NCBI GenBank assembly: GCA_017871115.1
Contig: JAFCIZ010000005.1
Coordinates: forward strand, 2,216,501 to 2,280,500
Length of the DNA: 64,000 nt
Reading direction: 5' to 3'
Source of the DNA: Cunninghamella blakesleeana
Taxonomy: Eukaryota > Mucoromycota > Mucoromycetes > Mucorales > Cunninghamellaceae
Both the position numbers and the translations under genes were made by a program. The notes beneath the pieces were generated by a model. That model did not search any database, was not told the DNA's origin, and worked only from the letters and a program-made list of their open reading frames with translations. This document shows, in pieces, positions 52,054-62,555 of the stretch (its first letter is position 1; each line of letters begins with the position of its first letter).

Positions 52054-53267
52054 ATGATTAATAAATCACTCTTTAGATTAAAAAGACATTATTCCTCACA
52101 ATCAACAGCTTCTAATATTGTACGTTTAGCTTTTGATAAATATACTTCTAAAACACCTACAAAGAAATCACCTTTAATCATATGTCACGGTTTATTTGGT
52201 TCTAAACAAAACTGGGCCTCATTATGCCGAGCTGCCTCACAACGTATGCAACGTGATATTTATGCTGTGGTAAAATAATAAGAAGAAGAAGAATAGAATG
52301 ATATACAAGTGTGTGTGTGTGTGTGTGTATTCGTGCAAGTATATATTTGGTTATATATATTAATTATATTATTATCTTTTATATATATATATATATATAT
52401 ATGTATATACTTAGGACCTAAGAAATCATGGTGATAGTGGTCATAATCAACAACATGATTTTCCTTCTATGGCCCATGATTTATTAGCTTTTATGGATGA
52501 CCATCAACTAGAAAAACCAATCTTGGTAGGACATTCCATGTAAGTATTAAATAAGAAAAGCAAATTATAATAGAAACACCCACATACCCGCATCCACCTA
52601 CCCATACACACACAGAGAGAGAGGGAGAGGGAGGGACTAAGAATAGAATAATAAAAAAATCAACTAGTTGGATGGCCTTTGTTTATTTATTCACCTAGAC
52701 TATAATGCTTTTTATTTAAAAATTAGGGGAGGGAAAGCAGTAATGATGACAGCCTTGATGGCACCTGAAAAAGTCGAACAATTAATATCCATCGACATGC
52801 CACCAGTTGCTTTAAAATTATCTCAAGGATTTTCAACATATATCCAGGCCCTAGAAAAGATCAATCAAGCACAATGTACTAAACAAAGTCAAGCAGACCA
52901 AATCTTACAACAAGTGGAAAGTAATGTTGGTATTCGATTATTTTTAATGACCAACTTGAAAAGAAACCAAGATCATGTTTTTCAATGTCGATTACCTTTA
53001 GCTACTTTGGCAAATAATCTATCTACCATTGGTGGGTTCCCTGTTCTTAATGATGCTGCTTGTTACGATAAACCTACATTATTTATTGCCGGTGGAAAAA
53101 GTCCTTACTATCCACCATTTTTAACCTTTCAAAATCAAATCAAAAAGTATTTTCCTAATGATCAATTAAAAGTAGTAGAAAATGCAGGACATTGGGTTCA
53201 TGCTGAAAAACCAGACATTGTTTTATCCATGATACAGGACTTTGTTGAAACACCTTTCACTCAATAA
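52054..53267 (+). CDS. mitochondrial alpha/beta hydrolase, ABHD11/IMO32/EAT1 type (copy 2)
   Basis: Paralog of the 20489-21739 gene, 293 aa. The exons are 52054..52269, 52415..52539 and 52727..53267. Both introns fall at the same codons and phases as in copy 1, including the one inside GHSMGG, and exon 2 is 125 nt in both. The presequence (INKSLFRLKRHYSSQ) looks mitochondrial. CHGLFGSKQNW, DLRNHGDSGH, GHSMGG and GHWVHAEKPD give a complete nucleophile and His pattern. Differences are a shorter presequence region and the loss of the acidic C-terminal tail. Intron 1 holds a (GT)n run and intron 2 a GA-rich run. The reaction is not determined; Eat1-like acyltransfer or ABHD11-like hydrolysis are options. 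Confidence 0.92.
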
Positions 53268-53606
53268 TGAACACATAAATAAAGATAAAATAGAATTAGA
53301 TTATCAACAAGTAATGTTTGGTGTTTGTATATTAGTGTATTTTTATAAATTATAAATATAGAAAATAAAATGATCATTGGGTAAGCAAATAAAATAGACC
53401 ATAAAAAATATTTCCACTTTTGGTTGGAAAATACCACCATTTTTTTTTAGTTTTCATAGAATTCTTTTTATATTATTTATCTATTTATTTCCTTTTATTT
53501 TTTTTTGTACTAGCTCACACCGAAATACATATAAGATGATCACTATTTTTTTTTTTTTTTGTCAAGATTACTAAATAATGACATTTTATCTTTTTATTGA
53601 AGATTC

Positions 53607-53660
<54 letters not shown>

Positions 53661-54486
53661 ATTATATAATTATATAATATTAATATATATATATCTATCT
53701 ATCTATCCATCTATCTATATATAATAACGATAATAATATACATACATGACAATAATCGTAATAATAATATTAATAGGTAGGGAATAGAACGATAAGAAAA
53801 TAGAATAAAAGGATTTAAAAAAGAAAATAATAAATTACCTTTTGAATTAGATTATTTAGAAGAACTAGAATGACTTTGATTTCTCCAATTCCCAAAAAAA
53901 ATATAAAAAAATGAAATTATCCATCTTTTTTTATTATTATTATCATCTATTTTTCCCATTTCAAAATAAAATATAGACAAACATGGCGTTTTTTTTTTTC
54001 AAAAAAAAAAAAAAAAAAGAATCCAAGGATTCCATTGTTTTATCATTTTTTTATTTTACTTTTTTTTATTTTTCATTTCTTACACTTCTAAATATTCTTT
54101 AGATGGTGATTTTTTTAAATAAATTGAAACTCAAAAATGACCAAAACACCGAATTCAACCTAATATGGATCATTTATTTCTTGTAGTTCTTTTTAAATCA
54201 TTGGAATCACGTTTCACAACCATTGATTCGTTATTTTTGATATAAATAGTAAAAACCTATCTATAAAAAAAAAAAAATTTGTTTTGTGTTTGTTTGTAAC
54301 ATCTTTCCCATCACTTTACTACTCCTCCCCCCCTTTTTTTTTTTTTTATGGTTTTTTAAATTATATTATATTTATTTAGTAAAAAAAAATAAAAATAAAA
54401 ACGTTTTATTGACAAAAAAGGAAAATAATGATATAGAAACTAAATATAAATAAAATAGAATAAATAGATGATAAATATAAAAAATA
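53268..54486. other. convergent intergenic region
   Basis: There is no gene. The stretch contains the long TA/ATCT microsatellite annotated at 53606-53723, A-runs near 54001-54018 and T-runs near 54335. Confidence 0.7.
53606..53723. repeat. compound (TA)n and (ATCT)n microsatellite
   Basis: More than 80 bp of nearly pure TA alternation pass into ATCT tetranucleotide repeats between two convergent genes. Confidence 0.92.
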
Positions 54487-55305
54487 TTACACTTTGGTAT
54501 GGTTATTATTAGTTTGTAATAAATAATTAGAAGGTATTGGGTTTAATAGCTGTTGTTGTTGTTGTTGTTGCTGCTGTTGCTGCTGCTGTTGTTGTTGTTG
54601 TTGAACAAATGTATGGGAAGAAGTAGATGAAGGAGAGGAGGACGAGGATGAAGCGGAAGATGAAGTTGAAGAAGTCGAATAAGAAGGATGAAGTATTATA
54701 TTATTATTATTATTATTGCTACTACTATTATTAGGATAAAAAGAAGGCTGCATCATGGGTTGAAAAGAGGAAGAAGTAGAAGAATATTGTTTTGATGAAG
54801 AACATTCTTTGTGGGACCATAATATATTTCGAAGTTGAATCAACTCTTCCCTCATTAAATTACATTGGATTTGTAAATGTTCGTTATCATTGGTTAAATA
54901 TTCTAATTTGCCTTGTAAATCATTTAACCATTGCTTTTTTCTTTGTCTACATTTTAAGGCAGCTTTATTTTTTTTAAAAAAAAAAGAAAAAAAAGGATAA
55001 ATTTTTTTATATTATTCCATTTATAGTTTTTTTTTTTTTCATACTCCCCCTCTTTGCTTTTTATTTTTAAATATACCTTGTCGATTTCTTTCTAATACTT
55101 TTCTTCTTTTTTCATCATCAATATAATTACTATTGTTGCTTCTTATTGATGATTCTCTTCTTTTTCTTTTTTTTTCTTCTTGAAATGGAGGAGGAGAAGC
55201 ATTAGTAGTAGAAGTGGAAATGGAACTAGTACTAGTAGTAGTAGGATGATCTATAATTGTGGATGGTAAAATGCTTGATGGATATATTGAATCTGCCCAA
55301 ATCAT
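54487..55305 (-). CDS. bZIP transcription factor, ATF2/Atf1-like
   Basis: Regulator of 234 aa with exons 55305..55077 and 54962..54487. The bZIP (about 64-125) reads RRKVLERNRQAALKCRQRKK, then a heptad zipper (LQGKLEYLTNDNEHL, LMREELIQLRNIL), followed by WSHKEC. The trailing HKxC is also seen in vertebrate ATF2/ATF7 and yeast Atf1, so I favour a stress-responsive CREB/ATF member. The only intron splits the basic region between NRQ and AA, and contains a T8/A10 tract immediately before its AG. The C-terminal half is Ser-rich with an uninterrupted run of about 18 glutamines (plus strand 54550-54603) that mixes CAA and CAG. An N-terminal MAP-kinase docking or osmotic domain like that in Atf1 is not visible, so the protein is short for that group. 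Confidence 0.9.
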
Positions 55306-56117
55306 AATGACTATCTATTTTTATTTGTTTTTTAAAAAAATAAGAGAAAAAAAGAAATATAAAAAGAACAAACAAACAAATAGTTTAGTTATTTATATAT
55401 TTAACAGAACTTCATTCTTTCTTTTTTTTTAATCCGAATGAATCGGTCTTGGGTCGGTTTTAATGCAAATTTATATATATAAAGTCCAAGTAACTACATG
55501 AGAAAAAATAAAAAAACCCTTGATACATTTTTTTTATTTCAATTAGTCTGTAATTTATAAATAATCATCATCATAGTATTATTGTTATTATTATTATTAT
55601 TGTTTTATTTGAGTATATATATATATATAGATGATGTTTCCTATAGAAATTAAAAGTGTGGATAAAAGAAAATGGATCATTATCGGCTAAGATTATTATG
55701 CATGAAACAATATTAAGGAGATTACACTATTTTTTTTTTTTTTTTTTTCGGCTAAAGGTCTTTATAAGATGATCATCATTATTCTTTTTTTCTGGATTTT
55801 TTATATATATATGTTTTTTTTTTTACTATGCGACCAAATATTCCTTAATTATATATATTCGTCCTTTTTTTTTTTTTTTCTATACTATTATTATTAAAAA
55901 TATACAAGATAAATAATCATTATTTTTTATATAGCTTTCATAATGGTGAGACCAATTCAATAAGAGGTGAGGATTTTTTTTAGAGCTTTTAAAAAATTAG
56001 GTGGTGACTGGCTTAAAAATTTATAACAATATATATGAATTTTTTTTATTTTTTACTCTATTCTTTTTTTTCTCCAATTTTTTTTTTTTTTTTTTAATAA
56101 TATATATAAATAAAACT
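55306..56117. other. divergent intergenic region
   Basis: Upstream DNA of the bZIP and TAF10 genes. T-runs near 55731-55748, 55816 and 55867, and TA runs near 55615 are present. There is no gene. Confidence 0.7.
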
Positions 56118-57011
56118 ATGTCTGATTCACAAGAAACACCAATAAATAATGCTTTAACACCTATGGATATTGATGCTAATAAATTTTCTACACCTGATAC
56201 CACTTTTAATAATAATAATCCACCCTTTTCAACAGAATTTCATAATCCCAATCAAACAAAAATACCTATTAAACAAGAGCCTTCTTCTTCTAATATTTTA
56301 CAACAGCAACAACTGCAACCTGATAATTCATTAAAAGCAGCTGTAGCTGAACGTCAAGCTAAATTACCTGAAGTAGATAAACGTGAAAAAACCTTGGCAG
56401 AATTTTTAACAAAGATGGATAACTATTCACCTATTGTAAATAAAAAAAAAGAAAAATGATACATATTTATAAATGCATATACATTTATTTCACATCAACA
56501 GCATATTTACTTATTCTTTGTTATTCTTATTGATATTATTTATTAGATACCAGATGCTGTTACCGATTATTATTTAAATCGTGCAGGTTTTGATTGTGAT
56601 GACGTTAGAGTGTAAGTATATATATATATTATTTTTATAACTAGTACTATCGAAAAATGATAAAAGAGAGCGAGTTCGTTAATAATTATTAATATATTTT
56701 TATATATATTAGAAAACGTTTATTAGCCTTAGCCGCTCAAAAGTTTGTGGCCGATATTGCAACAGATGCTTTTCAATATTGTAAAGTACGTCAATCAGGA
56801 AACCGTAGTAAAGTTGGAAAGGTAAATAATAATACTAATAACAAAATAATATAAAAAAACAAGTTTTATTTATAATGATGATTCTAATATATTTGGTTAT
56901 TGTGATTACTCTATTTTATAGGAGCGAAAAACAGTATTGACAATGGAAGATTTATCAGCTGCATTATCAGAATATGGCATTAATGTTAAAAAACCAGACT
57001 ATTATTCTTAA
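56118..57011 (+). CDS. TAF10: TFIID/SAGA subunit TAF10
   Basis: Histone-fold subunit of 193 aa shared by TFIID and SAGA. The exons are 56118..56435, 56547..56611, 56713..56821 and 56922..57011. The first about 80 residues are disordered and Asn/Pro/Gln-rich. The conserved core starts at [29 protein letters not shown] and runs through RLLALAAQKFVADIATDAFQYCK to a final LTMEDLSAALSEYGINVKKPDYY, which is diagnostic. Start ATG 56118 is chosen over an upstream in-frame ATG (56001) because the added peptide would be a T-run artefact ([11 protein letters not shown]). Length is normal for fungal TAF10. Confidence 0.95.
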
Positions 57012-57412
57012 ACTCCATTCTTTTTATTCTATTTTTATTTTTATGTATATAAAATTTATTACTCTTTATTCGTCTTCATTTATAATTAAAATAGTGAAAA
57101 AAGTTAATAGAAGGTTTTACTAGTTCAATTTTATTAAATTTATGCCTTTTTCATATGTTTCTTTGTTCTATTTTTTTAAACCCGCTAATTTTTTTGATCG
57201 CCCCAATTTTAAAACGTTTCAAGGATTTCAAGGATTTTTTTTACCCTTTCCTTTTTTTTTCCTTTTTCCTTTCATTTTCTCTCTCTCTTTTCTTTACCCT
57301 TCTTTATTATTGTTATTGTTTATTTTATTTTTATTTTTATTTTTATTTTTATATTATTTACTTTTTTAACTAAGACGCCCATTGATTTTTTATTTTATTT
57401 TTTAACATAATA
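57012..57412. other. intergenic, T-rich
   Basis: TTTA and CTT runs give two overlapping hydrophobic frames without homology. No gene is seen. Confidence 0.75.
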
Positions 57413-58419
57413 ATGAGCAAGCTAGTAACGAAATATATAGAAAATAAAGCAAAAAAAGTAGCTAAAGGAAGAATAGCTGAAGTAATCAATCCACAACAAC
57501 AGTTTATTCACGATCCCCATATTCGTTTGGCTCAAGCTGAAGCTCTAAAGAAACAAAAAAAGCATTGGTTTAAAAAACCACATAATTCACCTTCTATTAT
57601 TTTAAACGAACGAGACCGTCAAATCCTTCACTCTGTAAAAAAACGTGCTACGTTTCTTGATAAAGGTTGCGAATGCTGTTGTTTCACTTTTGGTTTTGAT
57701 TTTATAATAGGTATATAAAAATAGATAATAGTAAATATGTAAATATGTAAATATATATATACGTGATATTGATTTGTATATATCTATTTACTCTTATGTA
57801 TATAGGATTTATCCCTGTTATTGGTGACTTTATTGGATTGCTCTTAGGTTTGGAACTTGTAAAAAAGGCAACTCAAGCAGATATACCAACTTATATACAA
57901 GTTCAAATGGTTTCAAACGTTTTTGCAGATTTTTTGGTAAGGAAATAAATGAAAGTGTCATGATTTTAAATTAAAAAATAATGTATCGTCAATCACCAAT
58001 TACATATATACATCAATTATAATAACAATATTTTATAGATTGGTTTAGTTCCTATCATTGGTGATTTTTGCGACGCAATAGTTAAATCAAATTGGAGAAA
58101 TTATATGCTATTTGAAGATTATATTATGTTACGACGACGCGATGAAATTTTAAGAGAACAAGAAAGAGCGGATGAACAGCGGATAACAGTTTTACCTGAC
58201 GACTACTCTGAATCCACTACACAGCTTATTGACCCTCACGACATGTCTTCTACGTCTACTTCTACTGCTTTACCTGCTTTACATCATCATCAACATCCAC
58301 AACACCATCCTACGAATAATACTGGTTATGAGACAGTTGTTTTAGAGGTGGATGAAGAAAATGACCCCTCTCATAATAATAAAAAAGAGAACAAGTACGG
58401 CACTTTTTTTAAATTTTAA
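57413..58419 (+). CDS. DUF4112 family membrane-associated protein
   Basis: Protein of 269 aa with exons 57413..57710, 57806..57936 and 58039..58419. The central region (about 85-165) has the DUF4112 pattern: GFDFIIGFIPVIGDFIGLLLGLEL, a short polar turn, then IGLVPIIGDFCDAIVKSNWRN, i.e. two similar hydrophobic VIGD/IIGD hairpins. A cysteine cluster (CECCC) just before the first hairpin could be acylated. The basic N-terminus and His/Glu-rich C-terminal tail are probably cytosolic. The two introns fall between the hairpins and just before the first. The biochemical role of this family is unknown to me, and neighbours give no clue. Confidence 0.85.
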
Positions 58420-59147
58420 TTGGTAAATATATGTATATTATTAACTATTGTTATTATAATTATTATTATTTTATTTTTTTTAAAAAAATGGTTTATAATA
58501 TTTGTTTTTATTTTATTTTAATAAAGTGTACATTTATTTATTATGCCTTATCAAAAAAATTTAAAAAAAGATTCTTTTGAAAAAAAATAAAAAGATTGAC
58601 CCTCGATTCGTTTTATAAATGGAAATTAATCACGGACCCTTTTTTTGTATATATAAATATATATAAAACTCAACTACTCTACTCGTAGTTAATCTTCAAG
58701 AATAGAATTGATACATATTTTATATATAATAAATAAAATATAATATAATATCATAAAAAGTCTTTCAAAATGATCAATTTATATATATATACATATATAT
58801 TATAGCTTGATATTAGTATGAATTGATGAAAAAATTTCAAGGGGAGTTTGTATAAATAAGATAAATGAAAAATAAAGAAATAAAGAGGTAGTATTAAATC
58901 ATTATTTTATTTATTTTTTTAAGAGTATATAATTAATTATAGTTTACTATTTATTAAAACTAAACCATATATTCATCTATTCTTTGTTTTTTTTTTAAAT
59001 CATAATATATATATATATATATAATGTTATCACAAAGGTATTTCGTTGTAATCATTAAAAATTTAATAAATCAACCTCATCATCCATATTTTTTACTGTT
59101 TACTCTTTATTTTATTTTTGTACAAAATTGAAGCCATAGATTAAAAA
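58420..59147. other. convergent intergenic region
   Basis: AT-rich spacer with a T8/A7 tract at 58474-58488 and TA runs near 59007-59024. There is no gene. Confidence 0.7.
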
Positions 59148-59706
59148 TTATGATTGGATTGTTTCTGCAGGATTTTGAATAACAAGTAATATATATTCTA
59201 CATCTAAATAAGTTAATAAATGAATATTAATAATAATGAAAATGAAAATAATTTTAAAGTATATTTAAACCATATATATATTGTGAAAGAAAGGGTGAAT
59301 AACTTACTTGGAGCAATCATCACTTCGTGCTTTTTTGTCCTTACTCTTAAAAATGTCAAATCATTCTAAATATAGGTAGAAAAGTCATAGAAAAAATAAA
59401 GTGTAATATACAGTGATTAAAGTCAAATACAAAACATATTTCTTTTTTTTCCTTTTGCAATAAAAGTATATAAAACGCCAATTAATATATATACATCTGT
59501 ATTACCTCTTCATCTAAAGTAGTTACTGTAGTTTGTGTTTGTTTAACTAGCCCACTGAATTGAATAGCATATTGTTTAGTGATTTCGGGTTCCATGGTTG
59601 TTCTAATAATTTGGCCAGAATGATTCATGATGATAACACCTTTTACTCCTTTACGTGAAGAGATGCGTTTAATAGTTTCTTCCATTTCTGCTGTTACTGC
59701 AATCAT
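59148..59706 (-). CDS. DYNLRB: roadblock/LC7 dynein light chain
   Basis: Dynein light chain of 104 aa that dimerises on the dynein intermediate chain. The exons are 59706..59506, 59365..59308 and 59203..59148. ETIKRISSRKGVKGVIIMNHSGQIIRTT and the closing FLRVRTKKHEVMIAP ... YILLVIQNP are typical of the roadblock fold and fill its usual ~95-residue span. All residues belong to the fold, with no extension. Introns sit in phases 0 and 1. An Mgl/Ragulator-type roadblock protein is less likely because the KHEVMIAPD(N) segment is dynein-type. Confidence 0.93.
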
Positions 59707-60092
59707 ATTGATTTATACTTTGTTTAAAATGAATATATGAATATAAAGATTATTTTTTTTTAAGAGATTTTTATATATAATAATAAATAAATAAAAAAGA
59801 AATAAGAATATTTTTATTATTAAAAAAAAAAAAAAAAAAAAGAGCGAGAGATATATCTATGTTAAAACAATAGTGGGGTATGAAAGGTTAAATAATTTAT
59901 CAGTTTAAATAGAAAAAAAAAAAAACTGAAAGGTGGGAGGAAAGAAAAAAAAAAAAAAAAGGACTTTGGAAAAATACGTGGCAAAAAAAAAAAAAAAGGT
60001 GAGCGGCCTTTCTTCCCACTTTTTTTTTTATTCTTTTTCTTTTTAATAAATATCCAATACATAATACTAGTCTATTTAAACAATATAACATC
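59707..60092. other. divergent intergenic region with A-runs
   Basis: Upstream DNA of the roadblock gene and SEC11. It is dominated by A-runs and includes the ACGTGGC element annotated at 59976-59982. The 60-codon frames here come from A/T runs. Confidence 0.7.
59976..59982 (+). promoter_or_regulatory. ACGTGGC element upstream of SEC11
   Basis: ACGTGGC followed by an A-run lies 117 bp before the SEC11 ATG. The same element plus A-run occurs at 61108-61114, 129 bp before the start of the tandem copy. It resembles the ACGTGG core of UPR (Hac1/XBP1-type) sites. Function is inferred. Confidence 0.45.
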
Positions 60093-61031
60093 ATGTTTGG
60101 TGAACTAAAAAGAATGAATACACGCCAAGTAAATTCATATTATTAATTAATACATACATCATCTTTATCAAACTTTATTATTAAACCATTCAACCTTTTA
60201 TTATTATTATTATATTTAAAAAGGTCGCGTTACAAGTTTTAAATATTTTAACTGTATTAGCTTCTGCTCTTATGATTTGGAAATCTTTAGCTTTAGCTTT
60301 AAATAATGAAAGTCCTATTGTAGTAGTCCTTAGGTATTAAGATAATACTAGCGATGGGGAACGAGAAAGAACGAATGAATGAAAAAACTGATTCCACATA
60401 TTGTTATAAAATTATATAAACTAACCACTCCTAAATATTTATATAATTTCAATTGAATAGTGGAAGTATGGAACCAGCCTTTCATCGTGGTGATTTATTA
60501 GTTTTATCTTTACCTCAAAACGAACCTATTCAAATAAATGATATCTGTGTATTCAAATTACCGGGAAGAGAAGTGCCTATTGTACATCGTGTTATTAAAC
60601 TTCATGACAAGTAATATACAATGTTATAATGATAATAACAATAGTAATAACAAACCTTGTATATATTAAAACAGGATGATTATAATTATTTTTTAAAATA
60701 ATAGTGCTAAAACTGGAAAACAATATCTTTTAACAAAAGGCGATAACAATCTCGGAGATGATCGTTTACTTTATGATTATCGTCAAATGTGGATTCATGA
60801 AGATCATATCGTTGGAAAAGTGAAAGGGTAATACAAACAAAATAATAAATATATTGAAATAGAATAATAGTATCATTCAATATCATTTTTATACCAATTT
60901 AAATGTTTCTATTTTATTCTAGGTTTGTACCTTATGTTGGTATGGTTACTATTATTATGAACGATTATCCATCTGTCAAATATGTAGTTTTGGGTATACT
61001 TGGTTTATTTGCTCTTATACAAAGAGAATGA
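60093..61031 (+). CDS. SEC11: signal peptidase catalytic subunit Sec11
   Basis: Catalytic subunit (175 aa) of the ER signal peptidase complex. The exons are 60093..60128, 60224..60333, 60461..60610, 60705..60827 and 60923..61031. One N-terminal anchor ([21 protein letters not shown]) is followed by the nucleophile motif [12 protein letters not shown] (Ser about 51). The His motif is VPIVHRVI (about 91) and the Asp motif GDNNLGDDR (about 117), so the Ser-His-Asp set is complete. A C-terminal hydrophobic stretch ([13 protein letters not shown]) ends in QRE. Length and layout are normal for eukaryotic Sec11. A decayed duplicate follows 206 bp downstream in the same orientation. Both appear to have kept similar promoters (TATCCAATAC before the ATG). 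Confidence 0.96.
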
Positions 61032-61107
61032 TCAAGTCTTACATATATATTCAACAATTTAAAGATTCTATTTTTAAAAATAATGCTTAAAATATAAAAA
61101 AATTCAA

Positions 61108-61114
61108 ACGTGGC
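61108..61114 (+). promoter_or_regulatory. ACGTGGC element upstream of SEC11 copy 2
   Basis: Second instance of ACGTGGC plus an A-run, 129 bp before the duplicate's start codon. Its retention with the A-run suggests the duplication carried the promoter. Its role is not shown. Confidence 0.4.
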
Positions 61115-61236
61115 AAAAAAAAAAAATCTGGGATTTAAAGCATCTTTTTTTTTTTTTTTTTTACCTTTTTTTTTTTATATATATCTTTTTAATATTTGTA
61201 TATCCAATACTAATCTATTTATAAAATAATAAAATC

Positions 61237-62155
61237 ATGTTTGGTCAATTAAAAAGGATAAACATACAAGTAAATTATTATTGTTATTATTAAGTAGTGA
61301 ATATATAGTTTTTATTAAACTTTTTTTTTTTAAAAAAATAAATAAATAAAAGGCCGCACTACAGGTTTTAAATTTTTTAACAAGTTAGCTGCTTCTTATA
61401 TGATATGGAAGTCTTTATCTTTAGCCTTAAATAACGAACGCCCAATTATAGTAGTACTTGGGTATTAAAAAAAAACCAATTATTTAGTATTTTATAATTT
61501 AAATAAAATCGAATAGACTAACGACTGTCATATATATTTATTATTATTATTATTATTATTTTATAATTTTTCAGCGCAAATATGGATCCAGCTATTAGTC
61601 GTGGTGATTTATTAGTGTTAACTTCACCTCAAAACGAACCTATTGAAATAAACGATGTCTGTGTATTTAAATTATCGGGATGGGAAACACCTATTGTACA
61701 TCGTGTTGTTAAGCTTCATGACGAGTAATATACATATAATGAGTTGTTATAAATAGCCAAGCGTAAATATATACAGTATACTAAATAGGCCTTATTATTA
61801 AAAAAAAAAAATATAGTATTAAAACTGGAAAACAATATCTTTTAACAAAAGGTGATAGTAACCTTTCGGATGATCGTTTAATTTATAATGATCATCAAAT
61901 GTGGATTAGTGAAGAACATATAACTGGAGAAGTAAAAGGGTAATAACAAAATTAATAATTTAAAACATTCATTATACTCATCATCCTATATCATACCAGG
62001 TTCAATTGACTGCTTTATAATTTTTTATTTTTTATTTTTATTTTAGACTTGTACCTTATGTTGGTATGATTACTATCATCATGAACGAATATCTATCTGT
62101 CAAATATACTCTTTTAGGTTTAGTTGATTTATTTGCTATTCCACAAAGGAAATAA
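61237..62155 (+). pseudogene. tandem SEC11 duplicate, frameshifted and catalytic-dead
   Basis: Segments corresponding to all five SEC11 exons are found at 61237..61269, 61353..61461, 61575..61724, 61817..61939 and 62047..62155, with splice sites kept. Exon 2 is 109 nt instead of 110. One base is missing around 61392-61394, where copy 1 has ACT-GTA-TTA and this copy ACA-AG-TTA. Reading through meets an in-frame TAG at once. The nucleophile motif is GANMDP in place of SGSMEP, so the serine is replaced by Asn. The His (IVHRVV) and Asp (DSNLSDDR) motifs and the rest of the frame from exon 3 to the stop remain open, implying recent decay or a non-catalytic role for the downstream part. Exons 3, 4 and 5 have the same lengths as in SEC11. 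Confidence 0.85.
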
Positions 62156-62555
62156 TCAAGTCTTTACTTTTTTTGTAAAGCATCAAACTTTTTCTATTAA
62201 TTTTTTGATTATGCTTAAAAATGATAAATGTATATATACAGAAAAATAAGAAATAAAGTATGGCAAGGAATATCAATAATAAACAGTAGATTAGTTGAAA
62301 TAAGAATAATAAATAAATAAATAAAGGGGGAAATAATGTATTTAGCAAAGTTATAAATACCAGGGGTTTGACATATAAACATTTGAATTAATTCTAAACT
62401 ATCTTTTTTAAATTTTAAAATCAAAGAGTGGTTGGTAATCATCATTTAGATTTTAAATCATGGCTTTTTTTTCTTTTTCTTTTTCTTTCTTCTTTTTTAT
62501 TTTTATTTTAGCATATTTATCAACTTTTCAAGACATATAGACAAATCAAATAATT
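62156..62555. other. intergenic
   Basis: AT-rich spacer between the SEC11 duplicate and the permease gene, with a TTTTC-rich tract near 62466. There is no gene. Confidence 0.7.
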
